DNA from: Paenibacillus taichungensis
GTDB taxonomy: Bacteria; Bacillota; Bacilli; Paenibacillales; Paenibacillaceae
Direction of reading: 5' to 3'
Assembly (NCBI RefSeq): GCF_013359905.1
Contig: NZ_JABMCC010000105.1
Span: 211,832 to 275,831, forward strand
Length of the DNA: 64,000 nucleotides
In this document: piece by piece, positions 8,217 to 16,650 of the stretch
Layout of the letters: each line of letters begins with the position of its first letter
How positions within the stretch are numbered: the first letter of the stretch is position 1
Notes under the pieces: model-generated
Database searches by the model: none
What the model saw: the letters and a program-made list of their open reading frames with translations, nothing else
Told to the model about the DNA's origin: nothing
Program-made: the position numbers and the translations under genes

Positions 8217-9656
8217 TTACTTGCCTTCATCTGACGTTGCCACACAGGCTGCACCTTCAACAAACGGCAGTGTTACTTCAACACTTACAACGGATGAAGA
8301 ACCTTTGGGCGCTGCTCCCGGCACTCTGTAGGCGGAAACATCAATGGCTTCAATAGCAACCTCTTGGGGCTTCTCCAGCTGTGGTACCCAGTGATAAGGC
8401 ACGCGATACGAACGATAGACCATATTGGTGTTCCGTCCATCCTTATAAGGGGAAATATATTCCCAAACCAGCTCATACTCAGATGTAACCTCGAACAATC
8501 TACCATTGGAGCCTTCCGTAATTAGCGTGTTACCATTAGGCAGCCGCTGAGCGGAGCTGATATACGGACTATAAAATTTATAGGAATCTGTCGGAACGGA
8601 AAATCCGGCTTCTGCGGATGTATATTGCCAAACGATCTCCAGCGTCACCGGATTGATCTCCAGTATGCGTGAATGATCGCGAACAGCATGTTTCAAGCCG
8701 TATGGAGAAGCCGGATTGGGCAGGCCATAACCGGCCCAGCCACCATTGTCGAATACCAGCAGATTCCCCTCTCCAGGCAAACCTTTGGGAATGATATGTG
8801 CATGGTGCTGTCCAATAATGGTGCTAATATGCTTTACTTCAGGCAAAGAGTAATCCGGCCCTAGTCTCCATACGATCTTTCCACTCTGTCTGTCGGTTAT
8901 TGCGATAATATTTGCTTCTCTGGCATCCCAGATAATATTGTCGGGATGGAACCGCTCGTCTCCATTTTCATAGAAATGGTTTGGACCAACATAAGAAGCT
9001 GAATTAATATGTAGCCAATCGCCCACACCACCACCGAGATGTCCGAATGAGCGTGTGTTTGGGTCACGGTACAAAACATTACGGGCGGCCTCATCAAATC
9101 CAAGTTCCTCAAAGTGCTCGTTCGGCAGCCATTCCCATAATACATTCCCTTCCCAATCGACTTCTATAATCGCATCATCAAGCAGAGGTTTATCCGAAAT
9201 GGACGGGTTGTTCACATTTTTATGAGCAAGAATCAGTGTCTTCCCGCTCTGGGTCTTAGGTGCAAGCCCAGGGGCGTAATAGCCGACCGGATTGCCTTCA
9301 CGCTGAAAATCATGGTGCTGACGAGCGTACCACAGCGGTTCATATCCCGGATCTTCAATGTGTTCGTAGCTGTTGTACTTCCATACAATATTGCCTTCCC
9401 AATCCACCTGAACCAAATCGACGTTGTCCTGGATACCGAACTTCGGATCTCTTCGCCCTGTGCTGCCCAATACGAAGCCACCGGGGAAAACTTTGGCCGG
9501 AAAACCCAGCAGCCCTTTCCACAGGTGAACCTCCTTACCATTCATATCAATCAGTACAACCCCTTCCTCACCTGCCTGATAGACGGTATAACCGCCCCAA
9601 GCCTTATCAGGGTTATATACGGTTGCCCCGGTTGGATAAATTGTTGAATGCCCCAT
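8217..9656 (-). CDS. Arylsulfotransferase (ASST) family protein
   Basis: 479 residues of beta-propeller type, with repeated W-E/D-G-N-I/V-V/L-W blades (VDWEGNIVWKYNSYEHIEDP, VDWEGNVLWEWLPNEHFEEL, GKIVWRLGP, TLEIVWQYTSAE) and conserved histidines in QHHDFQREG, WLHINSASY and GQHHAHIIP. Family enzymes transfer sulfate from an aryl sulfate to a phenol without PAPS. Many described ASSTs are exported, but no signal peptide is visible here, so the protein appears cytosolic. It sits between marR (46-nt gap) and the substrate-binding protein (48-nt gap). A role in releasing or moving sulfate from imported sulfate esters is inferred. Confidence 0.85.
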   Translation of the reverse strand: MGHSTIYPTGATVYNPDKAWGGYTVYQAGEEGVVLIDMNGKEVHLWKGLLGFPAKVFPGGFVLGSTGRRDPKFGIQDNVDLVQVDWEGNIVWKYNSYEHIEDPGYEPLWYARQHHDFQREGNPVGYYAPGLAPKTQSGKTLILAHKNVNNPSISDKPLLDDAIIEVDWEGNVLWEWLPNEHFEELGFDEAARNVLYRDPNTRSFGHLGGGVGDWLHINSASYVGPNHFYENGDERFHPDNIIWDAREANIIAITDRQSGKIVWRLGPDYSLPEVKHISTIIGQHHAHIIPKGLPGEGNLLVFDNGGWAGYGLPNPASPYGLKHAVRDHSRILEINPVTLEIVWQYTSAEAGFSVPTDSYKFYSPYISSAQRLPNGNTLITEGSNGRLFEVTSEYELVWEYISPYKDGRNTNMVYRSYRVPYHWVPQLEKPQEVAIEAIDVSAYRVPGAAPKGSSSVVSVEVTLPFVEGAACVATSDEGK

Positions 9657-9702
9657 TGATCATCTCTCCCTTGGATTGTTTGTTTTCACATCGGATCAAA
9701 CG

Positions 9703-10260
9703 TTAATAACTGAGATAGTTGCTCTTTCCGGTATTCTCCCTCTGCTTCTGTTCAGGGTCACTTTCGGTGGATGGATCGTGTTCCTGCCTCCCGTTGTTCT
9801 CTGCCAATTCCAGCAGCGTATCCGAGAATCCCTCCAGATTCGCTATCACCCGCTCATAAAATTGGCTTTGCTGCTCCAGTTCCTCCGTCGTAAAGCCCTC
9901 AAACAGAAGCGTGATACATCGGGCACCGATATTGCTGTTACGTGCAAACATCTCTCGTCCACTGGCAGTAATGTCGAGCAAAACCGTCCGACGGTCATCT
10001 TCCTTGCGCCTGCGGATCGTGAGTCCCTTTTTCTCCAACTTGTCTGTTAACGCTGTAATGGCACCTGAAGTGAAGTCCAGTTGTTCCGCCAAATCCCCCA
10101 ATCGCTGTTCCCCTTCACGAATGATTTTGTGCAGGATAAGCATGCCAGGTAAACTGACCCCCTCTACCGATATACGATCTCGTTCTTTCACGAATCGTCT
10201 GACCATTTTACGAAACAACCAATCTGTCTTCTCCAACGCTTCCCAGTCGTTATTGCTCAT
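9703..10260 (-). CDS. MarR family transcriptional regulator
   Basis: 185 residues. The winged helix covers about residues 30-100: LGDLAEQLDFTSGAITALTD (recognition region) and the wing KKGLTIRRRKEDDRRTVLLD with the conserved DxR. The last 25 residues are polar and low in complexity. I chose the ATG with GGGAGG 5 nt upstream. It is the first gene of the operon with the arylsulfotransferase and ABC transporter, so it probably regulates that operon and itself in response to an aromatic or sulfated ligand. A promoter and a terminator-like hairpin lie upstream. Confidence 0.9.
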   Translation of the reverse strand: MSNNDWEALEKTDWLFRKMVRRFVKERDRISVEGVSLPGMLILHKIIREGEQRLGDLAEQLDFTSGAITALTDKLEKKGLTIRRRKEDDRRTVLLDITASGREMFARNSNIGARCITLLFEGFTTEELEQQSQFYERVIANLEGFSDTLLELAENNGRQEHDPSTESDPEQKQRENTGKSNYLSY

Positions 10261-10299
10261 TTCATCCTCCCTGTCTAACTGAAAACGGCAGTAAATACG

Positions 10300-10348
10300 A
10301 AAAAAGGCTCCCGCGGACATTCCATAGTGGAGTAGTCCCGGGAGCCTT
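10300..10348 (-). terminator. Terminator-like hairpin in the leader of the marR operon
   Basis: Stem AGGCTCCCG(C)GGAC / GTCCCGGGAGCCT with a run of six U on the minus transcript. It lies between the predicted promoter (10423-10452) and the marR start at 10260, so it could act as an attenuator. On the plus strand it could only serve a gene to its left, and none is present. Confidence 0.65.
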
Positions 10349-10422
10349 TGGTGGTCCAATCAGCTCGCTTCAGTTCAATTTATTTCACTGTTCATTTAAT
10401 TAGTGTTAAAATAATTGAGTTC

Positions 10423-10452
10423 ATCATATAACCCACTAACCCAACCTGTCAA
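10423..10452 (-). promoter_or_regulatory. Promoter of the marR-arylsulfotransferase-ABC operon
   Basis: Minus strand TTGACA (10447-10452), 18-nt spacer, TATGAT (10423-10428). The -35 is perfect. An imperfect inverted repeat (ACACT...AGTG) lies just downstream, around the expected transcription start, where a MarR dimer could bind. Confidence 0.65.
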
Positions 10453-10618
10453 GTGTGAATTTAGATTTATTTTTTGTAGCTCGATGTCCCTCATATATAG
10501 ATTACTTATCCGGTTTTAAGTTTCACTTCAGCTTTCCCGGTTACACTATCCTCAGAGCGTTACATCAAACCAGCTACGATTCAGTTCGTACTTAACCATA
10601 GAAATGAGGATGACACAT

Positions 10619-11026
10619 ATGAATATGAAGCGCGTAATCATTGTCGGAACAATGATTGTCACCATGTCTTTCGCCGGAACAGCCTGGGGCAGATCAGCGA
10701 TAACCCCGATACCTTTGACGAAATGGTCCATCGTTAACATAGATACCAAAGACAATAGCGAGGATGAGTTGCTGAGTGCTCTGAATCAACATTCTGAAGA
10801 TGACTTGGTTCAGGATCTGTACGCGGGTAAATCGCTGAGGATGATTGCAGATGAGAACACTGGTGACTTCAACGAGGTTGTCGCATTGCAAATAAGGCAG
10901 CTCAAGGAGCAGTTAGATCAACGACTCGCAAGTGGGAGTATTAGCGCGGAGCAGCACGCAGTGCAAAGCAGTGAATTGGAAGAGTTGGTCACGGAGAGTG
11001 CCAATACAGCATACAGCTTCGCGTGA
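10619..11026 (+). CDS. Small exported protein of unknown function
   Basis: 135 residues. An N-terminal signal peptide (MNMKRVIIVGTMIVTMSFAG, likely cleavage after TAWG) is followed by a helical, acidic domain. The C-terminal half (LYAGKSLRMIADEN, LQIRQLKEQLDQRLASGSIS, SELEELVTESA) resembles a short helical repeat often seen in exported Paenibacillus proteins, in which a LYxGKSL segment is followed by a QLxxQLDxRLAxGSI segment. I chose the ATG at 10619, about 9 nt after AGGA; an ATG five codons earlier is possible. It probably acts outside the membrane. No partner gene is apparent. Confidence 0.75.
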   Translation: MNMKRVIIVGTMIVTMSFAGTAWGRSAITPIPLTKWSIVNIDTKDNSEDELLSALNQHSEDDLVQDLYAGKSLRMIADENTGDFNEVVALQIRQLKEQLDQRLASGSISAEQHAVQSSELEELVTESANTAYSFA

Positions 11027-11070
11027 ATGAATAGTCTCCCATGTGCTAAGGCAGAGAATGAGGGCACGCC

Positions 11071-11095
11071 AAAAAGGAGCGTCGAAACGCCCCTT
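11071..11095 (-). terminator. Terminator of the FAH hydrolase gene
   Basis: AAGGAGCGT-CGAA-ACGCCCCTT, one mismatch, with five A on the left giving the U-tract on the minus strand. Confidence 0.75.
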
Positions 11096-11143
11096 ATCTG
11101 TTTCATATTTACTCTAAATAAGCAAATTGATGATGTATGATAC

Positions 11144-11779
11144 TTACTGAACTGCTTCTGCAATCGTGCATTTGCCCAAAGATTCGCCGTCCCAGACTAG
11201 TTCAAGCACATCTCCTGCTGCCGTTGGTCCAACCCCTTCTGGTGTGCCTGTAAAGATGATATCTCCAGGTCCCAGTCCGTAATGATGACCTACATAATCC
11301 ACAATATCCTGTAGACTGAAGATCATGTTACGAATATTGCCACGTTGGACCTCGGCACCGTTCTTGGTGAGTGTAAAGTCTTTCTCAAGAAGAGCCTGGG
11401 ACCCTGGAAATGGCTGGAATGCAGTAACCGGAGCCGAATTCTTGAACCCTTTGGCTGCCGTCCACGGATGGCCCTTTTTCTTAATGACCGTCTGTACGTC
11501 ACGTAATGTAAAATCAATGCCAAACGCATACGCGTCAACCAACTCATCTACAGCCATACCCGGCTCATAATCCCGCCCGATTTGAATGACCAGTTCAGCC
11601 TCATAATGAACTTCGCCCTTTGTCGCAGGCAATTGCAGCGTTTCACTATTCAAGGCAACAACCGCATGGGAAGGTTTCATAAAGATCATTGGTTCATCCG
11701 GAACCGCGTTACCCAGTTCTTCTGCATGAAGTTTATAATTTCGTCCTACACAGTATACATTGCGAATGTTTGTCAGCAT
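11144..11779 (-). CDS. Fumarylacetoacetate hydrolase (FAH) family protein
   Basis: 211 residues, close in length to single-domain FAH proteins such as E. coli YcgM. Metal-site acidic residues are present in VHYEAELVIQIG; GIDFTLRDVQ, KGHPWTAAKGFKNSAP and IIFTGTPEGVGP match the fold. Members hydrolyse or decarboxylate acylpyruvates or oxaloacetate with Mg2+. I chose the ATG of MLTNIRNVYCVG, where homologues begin and where AAAGGTGGT lies about 10 nt upstream; an ATG ten codons earlier has no ribosome site. No catabolic neighbours are present, so the substrate is unclear. Confidence 0.88.
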   Translation of the reverse strand: MLTNIRNVYCVGRNYKLHAEELGNAVPDEPMIFMKPSHAVVALNSETLQLPATKGEVHYEAELVIQIGRDYEPGMAVDELVDAYAFGIDFTLRDVQTVIKKKGHPWTAAKGFKNSAPVTAFQPFPGSQALLEKDFTLTKNGAEVQRGNIRNMIFSLQDIVDYVGHHYGLGPGDIIFTGTPEGVGPTAAGDVLELVWDGESLGKCTIAEAVQ

Positions 11780-11884
11780 GGATTTTACGACCACCTTTAT
11801 CGGATTCATTAGCGTATATGGAGCATGTTCATCTTTTTATTATATAAGTACATATCATATTTTCGCTATTCAAAAAATTGGAGT

Positions 11885-12637
11885 TTAGGGTCTGAAAAAT
11901 CGGCTACTCGTTTCCTGAAAAGCCTGTTCCCACACATCAGGCCGGTTTGTGCATAACATCAGCTCCGGATCAATCGCCGCAAGACGCTTCATGATGATTT
12001 TGTCATCCACTGTCCAGGCCATGACCTGAATGCCTTCATTTCGCATCTCGCGCATCAGCGATTTGTCCACATTGGTGTAACCGATGGAAAGAAAACTGCA
12101 ATTCATCTGCCGCAGCACTGCTGCCAGATCGCCTGGGCGTGCATCAATAATCAAACCTGTTTTGAACTCCGGGGCCAGTTTCTTCACCTCAACCAGAGCC
12201 GCAGGTTCAAACGAAGTGATGACCACATCATGCTGCATATGTCTCTTCCTCACCTCATGAATAACCGCTGCCGGCAGGCCGGGATACATATTGCCTTGCG
12301 TTTTCAGTTCGATATTCAATCTCACTTTGCCACAGGTGCGGTCCAGCACTTCACTAAGCGCAGGAACACGTTCCCCTTTATAGGCTTTTCCTTTCCAAGA
12401 TCCCGCATCCAGCTGTTGAATATCTGCCCAGTCCTTTTCTCGAACTAATCCTTTTCCATTCGTAGTCCGATCAAAAGTAAAATCATGAATAACCACCGGT
12501 ACACCATCACGTGACAGCTGTACATCCAACTCCATCCACTGAACTTCAGGCTGTTCCATGGCAAGCAGAAATGCAGCCATCGTATTTTCTGGTGCAATGG
12601 ACGAAAAACCACGGTGCGCTACACAAAGGTTGTTCAT
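11885..12637 (-). CDS. Glycerophosphodiester phosphodiesterase
   Basis: 250 residues with the GDPD TIM-barrel signature: AHRGFSSIAPENT (His8, Arg9, Glu17), MELDVQLSRDGVPVVIHD (Glu36, Asp38, His51) and LNIELKTQ. It hydrolyses glycerophosphodiesters to glycerol-3-phosphate and an alcohol. There is no signal peptide, so it is cytosolic. The ATG follows AGGAGGGG. It lies 40 nt downstream of the CapA-like gene and is probably cotranscribed with it. A TAAA tetranucleotide tract sits directly upstream of its ribosome site. Confidence 0.92.
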   Translation of the reverse strand: MNNLCVAHRGFSSIAPENTMAAFLLAMEQPEVQWMELDVQLSRDGVPVVIHDFTFDRTTNGKGLVREKDWADIQQLDAGSWKGKAYKGERVPALSEVLDRTCGKVRLNIELKTQGNMYPGLPAAVIHEVRKRHMQHDVVITSFEPAALVEVKKLAPEFKTGLIIDARPGDLAAVLRQMNCSFLSIGYTNVDKSLMREMRNEGIQVMAWTVDDKIIMKRLAAIDPELMLCTNRPDVWEQAFQETSSRFFRP

Positions 12638-12649
12638 TTCATCCCCTCC

Positions 12650-12670
12650 TAAATAAATAAATAAATAAAT
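12650..12670. repeat. Tetranucleotide microsatellite (TAAA)5
   Basis: Five copies of TAAA plus one T, between the CapA-like stop codon and the GDPD ribosome binding site. Slippage would change the distance between the cistrons, not a reading frame. Confidence 0.85.
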
Positions 12671-12676
12671 CGAACC

Positions 12677-14086
12677 TTAATTTACCGATGCGAATCCGTT
12701 CGCATCAAAACGAATACCTGGCGAGAGCTGGGTCATCTGCTCCAGCAGAAGTTTGTTGGCTTGGTCCACCATGGGAATGGCCTGACCCAACCCTGCCTCA
12801 TAAGGGATAACCTTCATGCTGCATTTGGCATCCTTACTACAGCTCGCCTGAAAAACTGCTGTTTTCCACGTTTCCTCTGTTGTTGATTTCGAGAAAATAA
12901 AGTTGCCTGTACTATATGCAATCCATTTGCCCTTGTAGTACTCCACACCTTGCAAGACATGGGGATGCCCACCTATGACCAGGTCGGCACCTGCATCTAC
13001 AAATTCATGAGCCAGTCGGGTCTGATCATTATTCGGAGTGCTGACCCGTTCTTCTCCCCAGTGTGCAACAACGATGACCAGATCAGCCTTTTGGCGGGCT
13101 TCCTGAATTGCTTTTACCGCTCCAGTAGAATCGTAGGTCTCGGCAACACCTGCTCGATTCCCTTCCGCTTTCCAGCTTGTTTCAGGCACAACCCGACTGA
13201 ATCCAAGCAGTGCAATCTTCATGCCTTTGCGCTCCAGATAAGCTGGTGCATAAGCCTCATCCCTGTTCATACCCGCTCCTGTGTGCGCTATACCGTATTG
13301 CTCAAGGTAAGTTAACGTATCAACCAGACCTTCTACACCTTGATCCAGAATATGATTGTTGGCGAGATTCACGGCGTCAAAACCTGCTGAAGCCATCGCT
13401 TCGAGCGCTTTTGGCGAAGACTTGTATACATAGGTTTTGTTTGCTGCACCAGTTCCACCAAGGGTTACGGGGGTTTCGAGGTTTCCAATGGTCAGATCAT
13501 CTTCCTTGAACAAGTTGCCGAGCTTTGCAAAGGGATAGTCATAACCATTCTTATCCAACAATTCAGCCACTTTGCCCGAAAACTGGATATCCCCAACAAA
13601 GTTAATGGTTACATCGTTTGCCGAAGTAGATGGCTGTGTCGTCTCAGTTCCTGTACCTTCACTCCCCTTGGAGCCGGAAGAAGCAGAAGTATCCGTCGTT
13701 TTTTTCGTTCCCGTATCTGTCTTTCCATTTGCCTTGGAGTCTGCAGCATCAGGCTTTTTCTCACCAGAATTACCGCCGGAATTTTCAGTTACCTGTTCAG
13801 TAGAACCCTCCGACCCCTCATCCGAAGTATTACCTGCCTCCGTGTCAGTATCAGGTAAACTTACCTGCTCACCGCCTTGAGGGCTCTCTTCATTCACAGA
13901 TTCCTGATTCACAACCGTTTCTTTTACTTCCGGGTCCGCCTGCTGTTCCTTCATTCCAACTGCATAATAGAGGCAGACAAGTCCGATAGCCACAATCAAT
14001 ACCAAATTAATGATCCAGACCATACGTTTGCGGGCACGTTTTACTTTTTTCTTTTGTACACTTCGTTTTGATCTTGGGGGATACAT
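12677..14086 (-). CDS. CapA family (PGA_cap) metallophosphatase-like protein
   Basis: 469 residues. A basic N-terminus precedes one transmembrane helix (about 23-45). Next comes a long Ser/Thr/Gly/Glu-rich spacer (about 50-160), and then a PGA_cap domain with NFVGDIQFSG, IGNLETPV, LANNHILD, VVAHWGEE and IGGHPHVLQG, i.e. the metallophosphoesterase-like metal ligands. In poly-gamma-glutamate operons CapA works with CapB and CapC, which are absent here, so this is a stand-alone family member facing the outside, of unknown role. I chose the ATG with GAGGAG 6 nt upstream. It is the first gene of a pair with GDPD. Confidence 0.87.
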   Translation of the reverse strand: MYPPRSKRSVQKKKVKRARKRMVWIINLVLIVAIGLVCLYYAVGMKEQQADPEVKETVVNQESVNEESPQGGEQVSLPDTDTEAGNTSDEGSEGSTEQVTENSGGNSGEKKPDAADSKANGKTDTGTKKTTDTSASSGSKGSEGTGTETTQPSTSANDVTINFVGDIQFSGKVAELLDKNGYDYPFAKLGNLFKEDDLTIGNLETPVTLGGTGAANKTYVYKSSPKALEAMASAGFDAVNLANNHILDQGVEGLVDTLTYLEQYGIAHTGAGMNRDEAYAPAYLERKGMKIALLGFSRVVPETSWKAEGNRAGVAETYDSTGAVKAIQEARQKADLVIVVAHWGEERVSTPNNDQTRLAHEFVDAGADLVIGGHPHVLQGVEYYKGKWIAYSTGNFIFSKSTTEETWKTAVFQASCSKDAKCSMKVIPYEAGLGQAIPMVDQANKLLLEQMTQLSPGIRFDANGFASVN

Positions 14087-14215
14087 AGGCAACTCCTCTT
14101 CTTGTTCACAGCAATCCTTATCATATTATATCAGGCATATTCTGGATTTCCATCATTCCTTGGAAGTGCGAACATTGAAAGAATTCATCTCTCTCCCCTT
14201 TTCGCTTTATGGTGC

Positions 14216-14264
14216 AAAAAAAAGGCCGTCTCCCCTGTAGAAAAACTCTACGATCGAGACAGCC
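14216..14264 (-). terminator. Terminator of the hemE-hemH-hemY operon
   Basis: Long stem GGC(C)GTCTC...TGTAGA / TCTACG...GAGAC(A)GCC, with eight A on the left giving the U-tract of the minus transcript, 12 nt after the hemY stop. Confidence 0.85.
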
Positions 14265-14275
14265 ATGTACGTTAA

Positions 14276-15700
14276 TTATTTTGCAGCAATGAGTTGCGTA
14301 GCTTGCACTGACATTTCTTTCGCCTGTCTGATACAGTCAGGCAAGCCTACCCCTTCATAACCAGCACCCGCAATGTATACCCCCGGCAATTTGCTGCCAA
14401 GTTCCTCCCGGAGTGCTGCAATCTGCTGCAGGTGACCTACTGGATACTGCGGCATGGATTTGCGAAGCCGAGTAATTTCCGAGAAGATCGGAACGGCCTC
14501 TACGCCCATTGTTTCGCGCAAGTCCTTGAGTACTAGATCTGTCAGTGCATCATCCGGAAGTTCCACATTCTGTTCGTCTCCGGAACGGCCAACATAACAA
14601 CGAAGCAGTACTTTGTCATCCGGGCTGGTGTGCAGCCACTTAGTTGATGTCCAAGTACATGCTGTAATATTGCGGCCTTCCTTACGCGGAACGAGGAAAC
14701 CAGACCCATCAAATACATGTTCAATATCCTTTTTCTCAAAAGCCAGCACCACATTCGCTACCGATACGTAATTGATTGCATCCAGAGCAGCTGTATCCAC
14801 ATGTGGTTGCAGCAGTTCAGATGCAACATACGTAGGCACGGTAATGACTACATCATCTGCTTCAAGACGCTCTCCGTTATCCAGTTGAATGCTATACCTG
14901 GCCGAATCTCCAGTCTGAACCTCCAGAGATTTCACGGAAGTGTTCAGCCGTTGATCCACGTCCTGCAACTCATGTACAAGTGCATGAACCAGGCTCTGCA
15001 AGCCCTGACGGAAGTTCAGAAAAGCACTTTTCTTCGTTCCCGTATGGGTCTCCGTCGGTTTGCGGCCAGTCATCATTCCTCGGATCAAACTACCATAATC
15101 CCGCTCCACTTCACCGAATTGCGGAAAGGTTGCCTGAAGACTCAATCGCCGCATATCACCAGCATAGATGCCTGCGAGCAACGGTTCAGTCAGGTTTTCC
15201 AGCACTTCCGCTCCAAGGCGGCGCTCAATCATATAACCAAGCGATTCATCCTCCGTTGTACGACGGGGAGGGATGACAAAATCCATTAATGCGCGCAGCT
15301 TGCCTGCCGGAGATACAAGACCACTTCTCAGAAAAGGTCTCAACTCCGTCGGAATACCGAGAATGAGTCCTGCCGGCATAGGATGCAGCTTGCCACGCTG
15401 CATGATGTACGTTTTTTTGGATTCCGGATTTTGGCTGACCAGTTCATGGTCAATTTCCAGCTCTTTAGCCAAATCAATCATCGCCGTTTTGCGGGCAAGG
15501 AAAGAATCTGGTCCCTTCTCAATGACGAACCCATCCCGGTGTAGCGTTTCAATCATGCCACCCATGGAAGAACTCTTCTCAACCAAGGTAATGACAGGTT
15601 CAACCCCTGCTTCCCGGTAATGCTTCCGAATATAAAATGCCGCGCTTAGGCCGGTCAGACCTCCGCCGACAACAACGACACGACGTTTATGGTCTTCCAT
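14276..15700 (-). CDS. hemY: Coproporphyrinogen III oxidase / protoporphyrinogen oxidase (HemY/CgoX)
   Basis: 474 residues. The N-terminal FAD dinucleotide fold has VVVVGGGLTGLSAA; then EKSSSMGGMIET and IEKGPDSF, and the C-terminal flavin motif YIAGAGYEGVGLPDCIRQ. In Gram-positive bacteria this soluble flavoenzyme oxidises coproporphyrinogen III to coproporphyrin III before iron insertion. It is the last gene of the haem operon and its ATG overlaps the hemH stop (TAATG). The start has AAGGA about 11 nt upstream, so translational coupling is likely. Confidence 0.95.
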   Translation of the reverse strand: MEDHKRRVVVVGGGLTGLSAAFYIRKHYREAGVEPVITLVEKSSSMGGMIETLHRDGFVIEKGPDSFLARKTAMIDLAKELEIDHELVSQNPESKKTYIMQRGKLHPMPAGLILGIPTELRPFLRSGLVSPAGKLRALMDFVIPPRRTTEDESLGYMIERRLGAEVLENLTEPLLAGIYAGDMRRLSLQATFPQFGEVERDYGSLIRGMMTGRKPTETHTGTKKSAFLNFRQGLQSLVHALVHELQDVDQRLNTSVKSLEVQTGDSARYSIQLDNGERLEADDVVITVPTYVASELLQPHVDTAALDAINYVSVANVVLAFEKKDIEHVFDGSGFLVPRKEGRNITACTWTSTKWLHTSPDDKVLLRCYVGRSGDEQNVELPDDALTDLVLKDLRETMGVEAVPIFSEITRLRKSMPQYPVGHLQQIAALREELGSKLPGVYIAGAGYEGVGLPDCIRQAKEMSVQATQLIAAK

Positions 15701-16650
15701 TACTCATCCGTTCCTTGCTGCCACTGGTTAATAATGACGTCACTTAACGTTTCCATGTAAAGTGGGTCACTATTTAGAGAATCGATACGCATAAGGCGCA
15801 TGTCGATCTCTTTGGCAATCGCTTTAGCTTCAATATCAAGATCATAGAGCACTTCCAGATGATCCGATACGAATCCAATCGGTGCTACAAGCACATCTTC
15901 CACCTGTTCACGAGCAAGATCCTGAAGCGTGTCCAGAATATCAGGGCCCAGCCACGGCTCCGCCGTCCGTCCCGCACTTTGCCACGTGAACTGCCAGTTC
16001 GTAATACCTAAACGGGAAGCAATGACTTCCGAAGTCTCCATCAGTTGTTGCGGATATGGATCACCGATATCTACAATTCGTGCAGGCAGACTGTGTGCAC
16101 TGAACAGCACTCGCACATCCCCGCGTTTGGCTCCCGCTTCCTCGAAAGCATCCAATTTGGCACTAACACGTGTGGAGAGAGCCTGAATCAACTTCGGATG
16201 CAGGTGATAACTCTCAATGAAGGACATCTGAATACCCAGGTCTTCCGCTTTCTCACGAGCACGCTTAATGTAGCTCCCTACACTCATCGTGGAGAAATGT
16301 GGTGCCAGCACGATGCCTATTGCAGTCTGAATTCCATCCTTCGCCATCTGTTCCACGCCATCCTCAATGAACGGATACGCATGCTTCAACCCTTGATAAC
16401 AACGGAATTCAACCTCATTGGAACGGTCATCCTTGTTTAACGTCTCCTGGAGGGCCTTAACCTGATTATCCGTGTTTTCCCGAAGTGGGAATACACCCCC
16501 AACGATCGCTTCATAACGGTCGGTCAATTCTTTCAGTTGTTCCGGTTCAGGCGGACGTCCTCTCCGGATATGTGTGTAATACGCTTCAATACTTTCCATT
16601 TTCTCAGGTGTGCCATACGACATCACCAGTACACCTACTGTATTAGTCAT
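15700..16650 (-). CDS. hemH: Ferrochelatase (coproporphyrin III ferrochelatase)
   Basis: 316 residues, the usual length for the soluble Firmicute enzyme. Motifs are VMSYGTPEK, YEAIVGGVFPL, VLAPHFS (metal-site His), FSAHSLPAR (catalytic His) and GFVSDHLEVLYDLDIEA (conserved Glu). It inserts Fe2+ into coproporphyrin III in the Gram-positive route. Its ATG lies inside the end of hemE (8-nt overlap, ATGACTAA), and its stop overlaps the hemY start. A decarboxylase for the final step (HemQ/ChdC) is not in this window. Confidence 0.95.
   Translation of the reverse strand: MTNTVGVLVMSYGTPEKMESIEAYYTHIRRGRPPEPEQLKELTDRYEAIVGGVFPLRENTDNQVKALQETLNKDDRSNEVEFRCYQGLKHAYPFIEDGVEQMAKDGIQTAIGIVLAPHFSTMSVGSYIKRAREKAEDLGIQMSFIESYHLHPKLIQALSTRVSAKLDAFEEAGAKRGDVRVLFSAHSLPARIVDIGDPYPQQLMETSEVIASRLGITNWQFTWQSAGRTAEPWLGPDILDTLQDLAREQVEDVLVAPIGFVSDHLEVLYDLDIEAKAIAKEIDMRLMRIDSLNSDPLYMETLSDVIINQWQQGTDE

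Larger units (their letters stand above)
10261..10618. other. Intergenic region between divergent marR and exported-protein genes
   Basis: 358 nt without a gene. It holds the marR operon promoter and leader hairpin (listed separately). The part to the right of 10453 should carry the promoter of the exported protein gene, but no convincing -35/-10 pair was found there. Confidence 0.6.

Noticed and set aside
10261..10452. S-box (SAM) or T-box riboswitch ahead of the marR operon
   Set aside because: The leader has a terminator-like hairpin but none of the conserved S-box or T-box sequence motifs.
12677..14086. Poly-gamma-glutamate capsule operon
   Set aside because: Only a CapA-like protein is present; CapB, CapC and CapE are absent from the window.
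14717..15289. A 190-codon plus-strand frame inside hemY
   Set aside because: It is an antisense shadow of a clear hemY coding sequence, with no ribosome site and no family resemblance.
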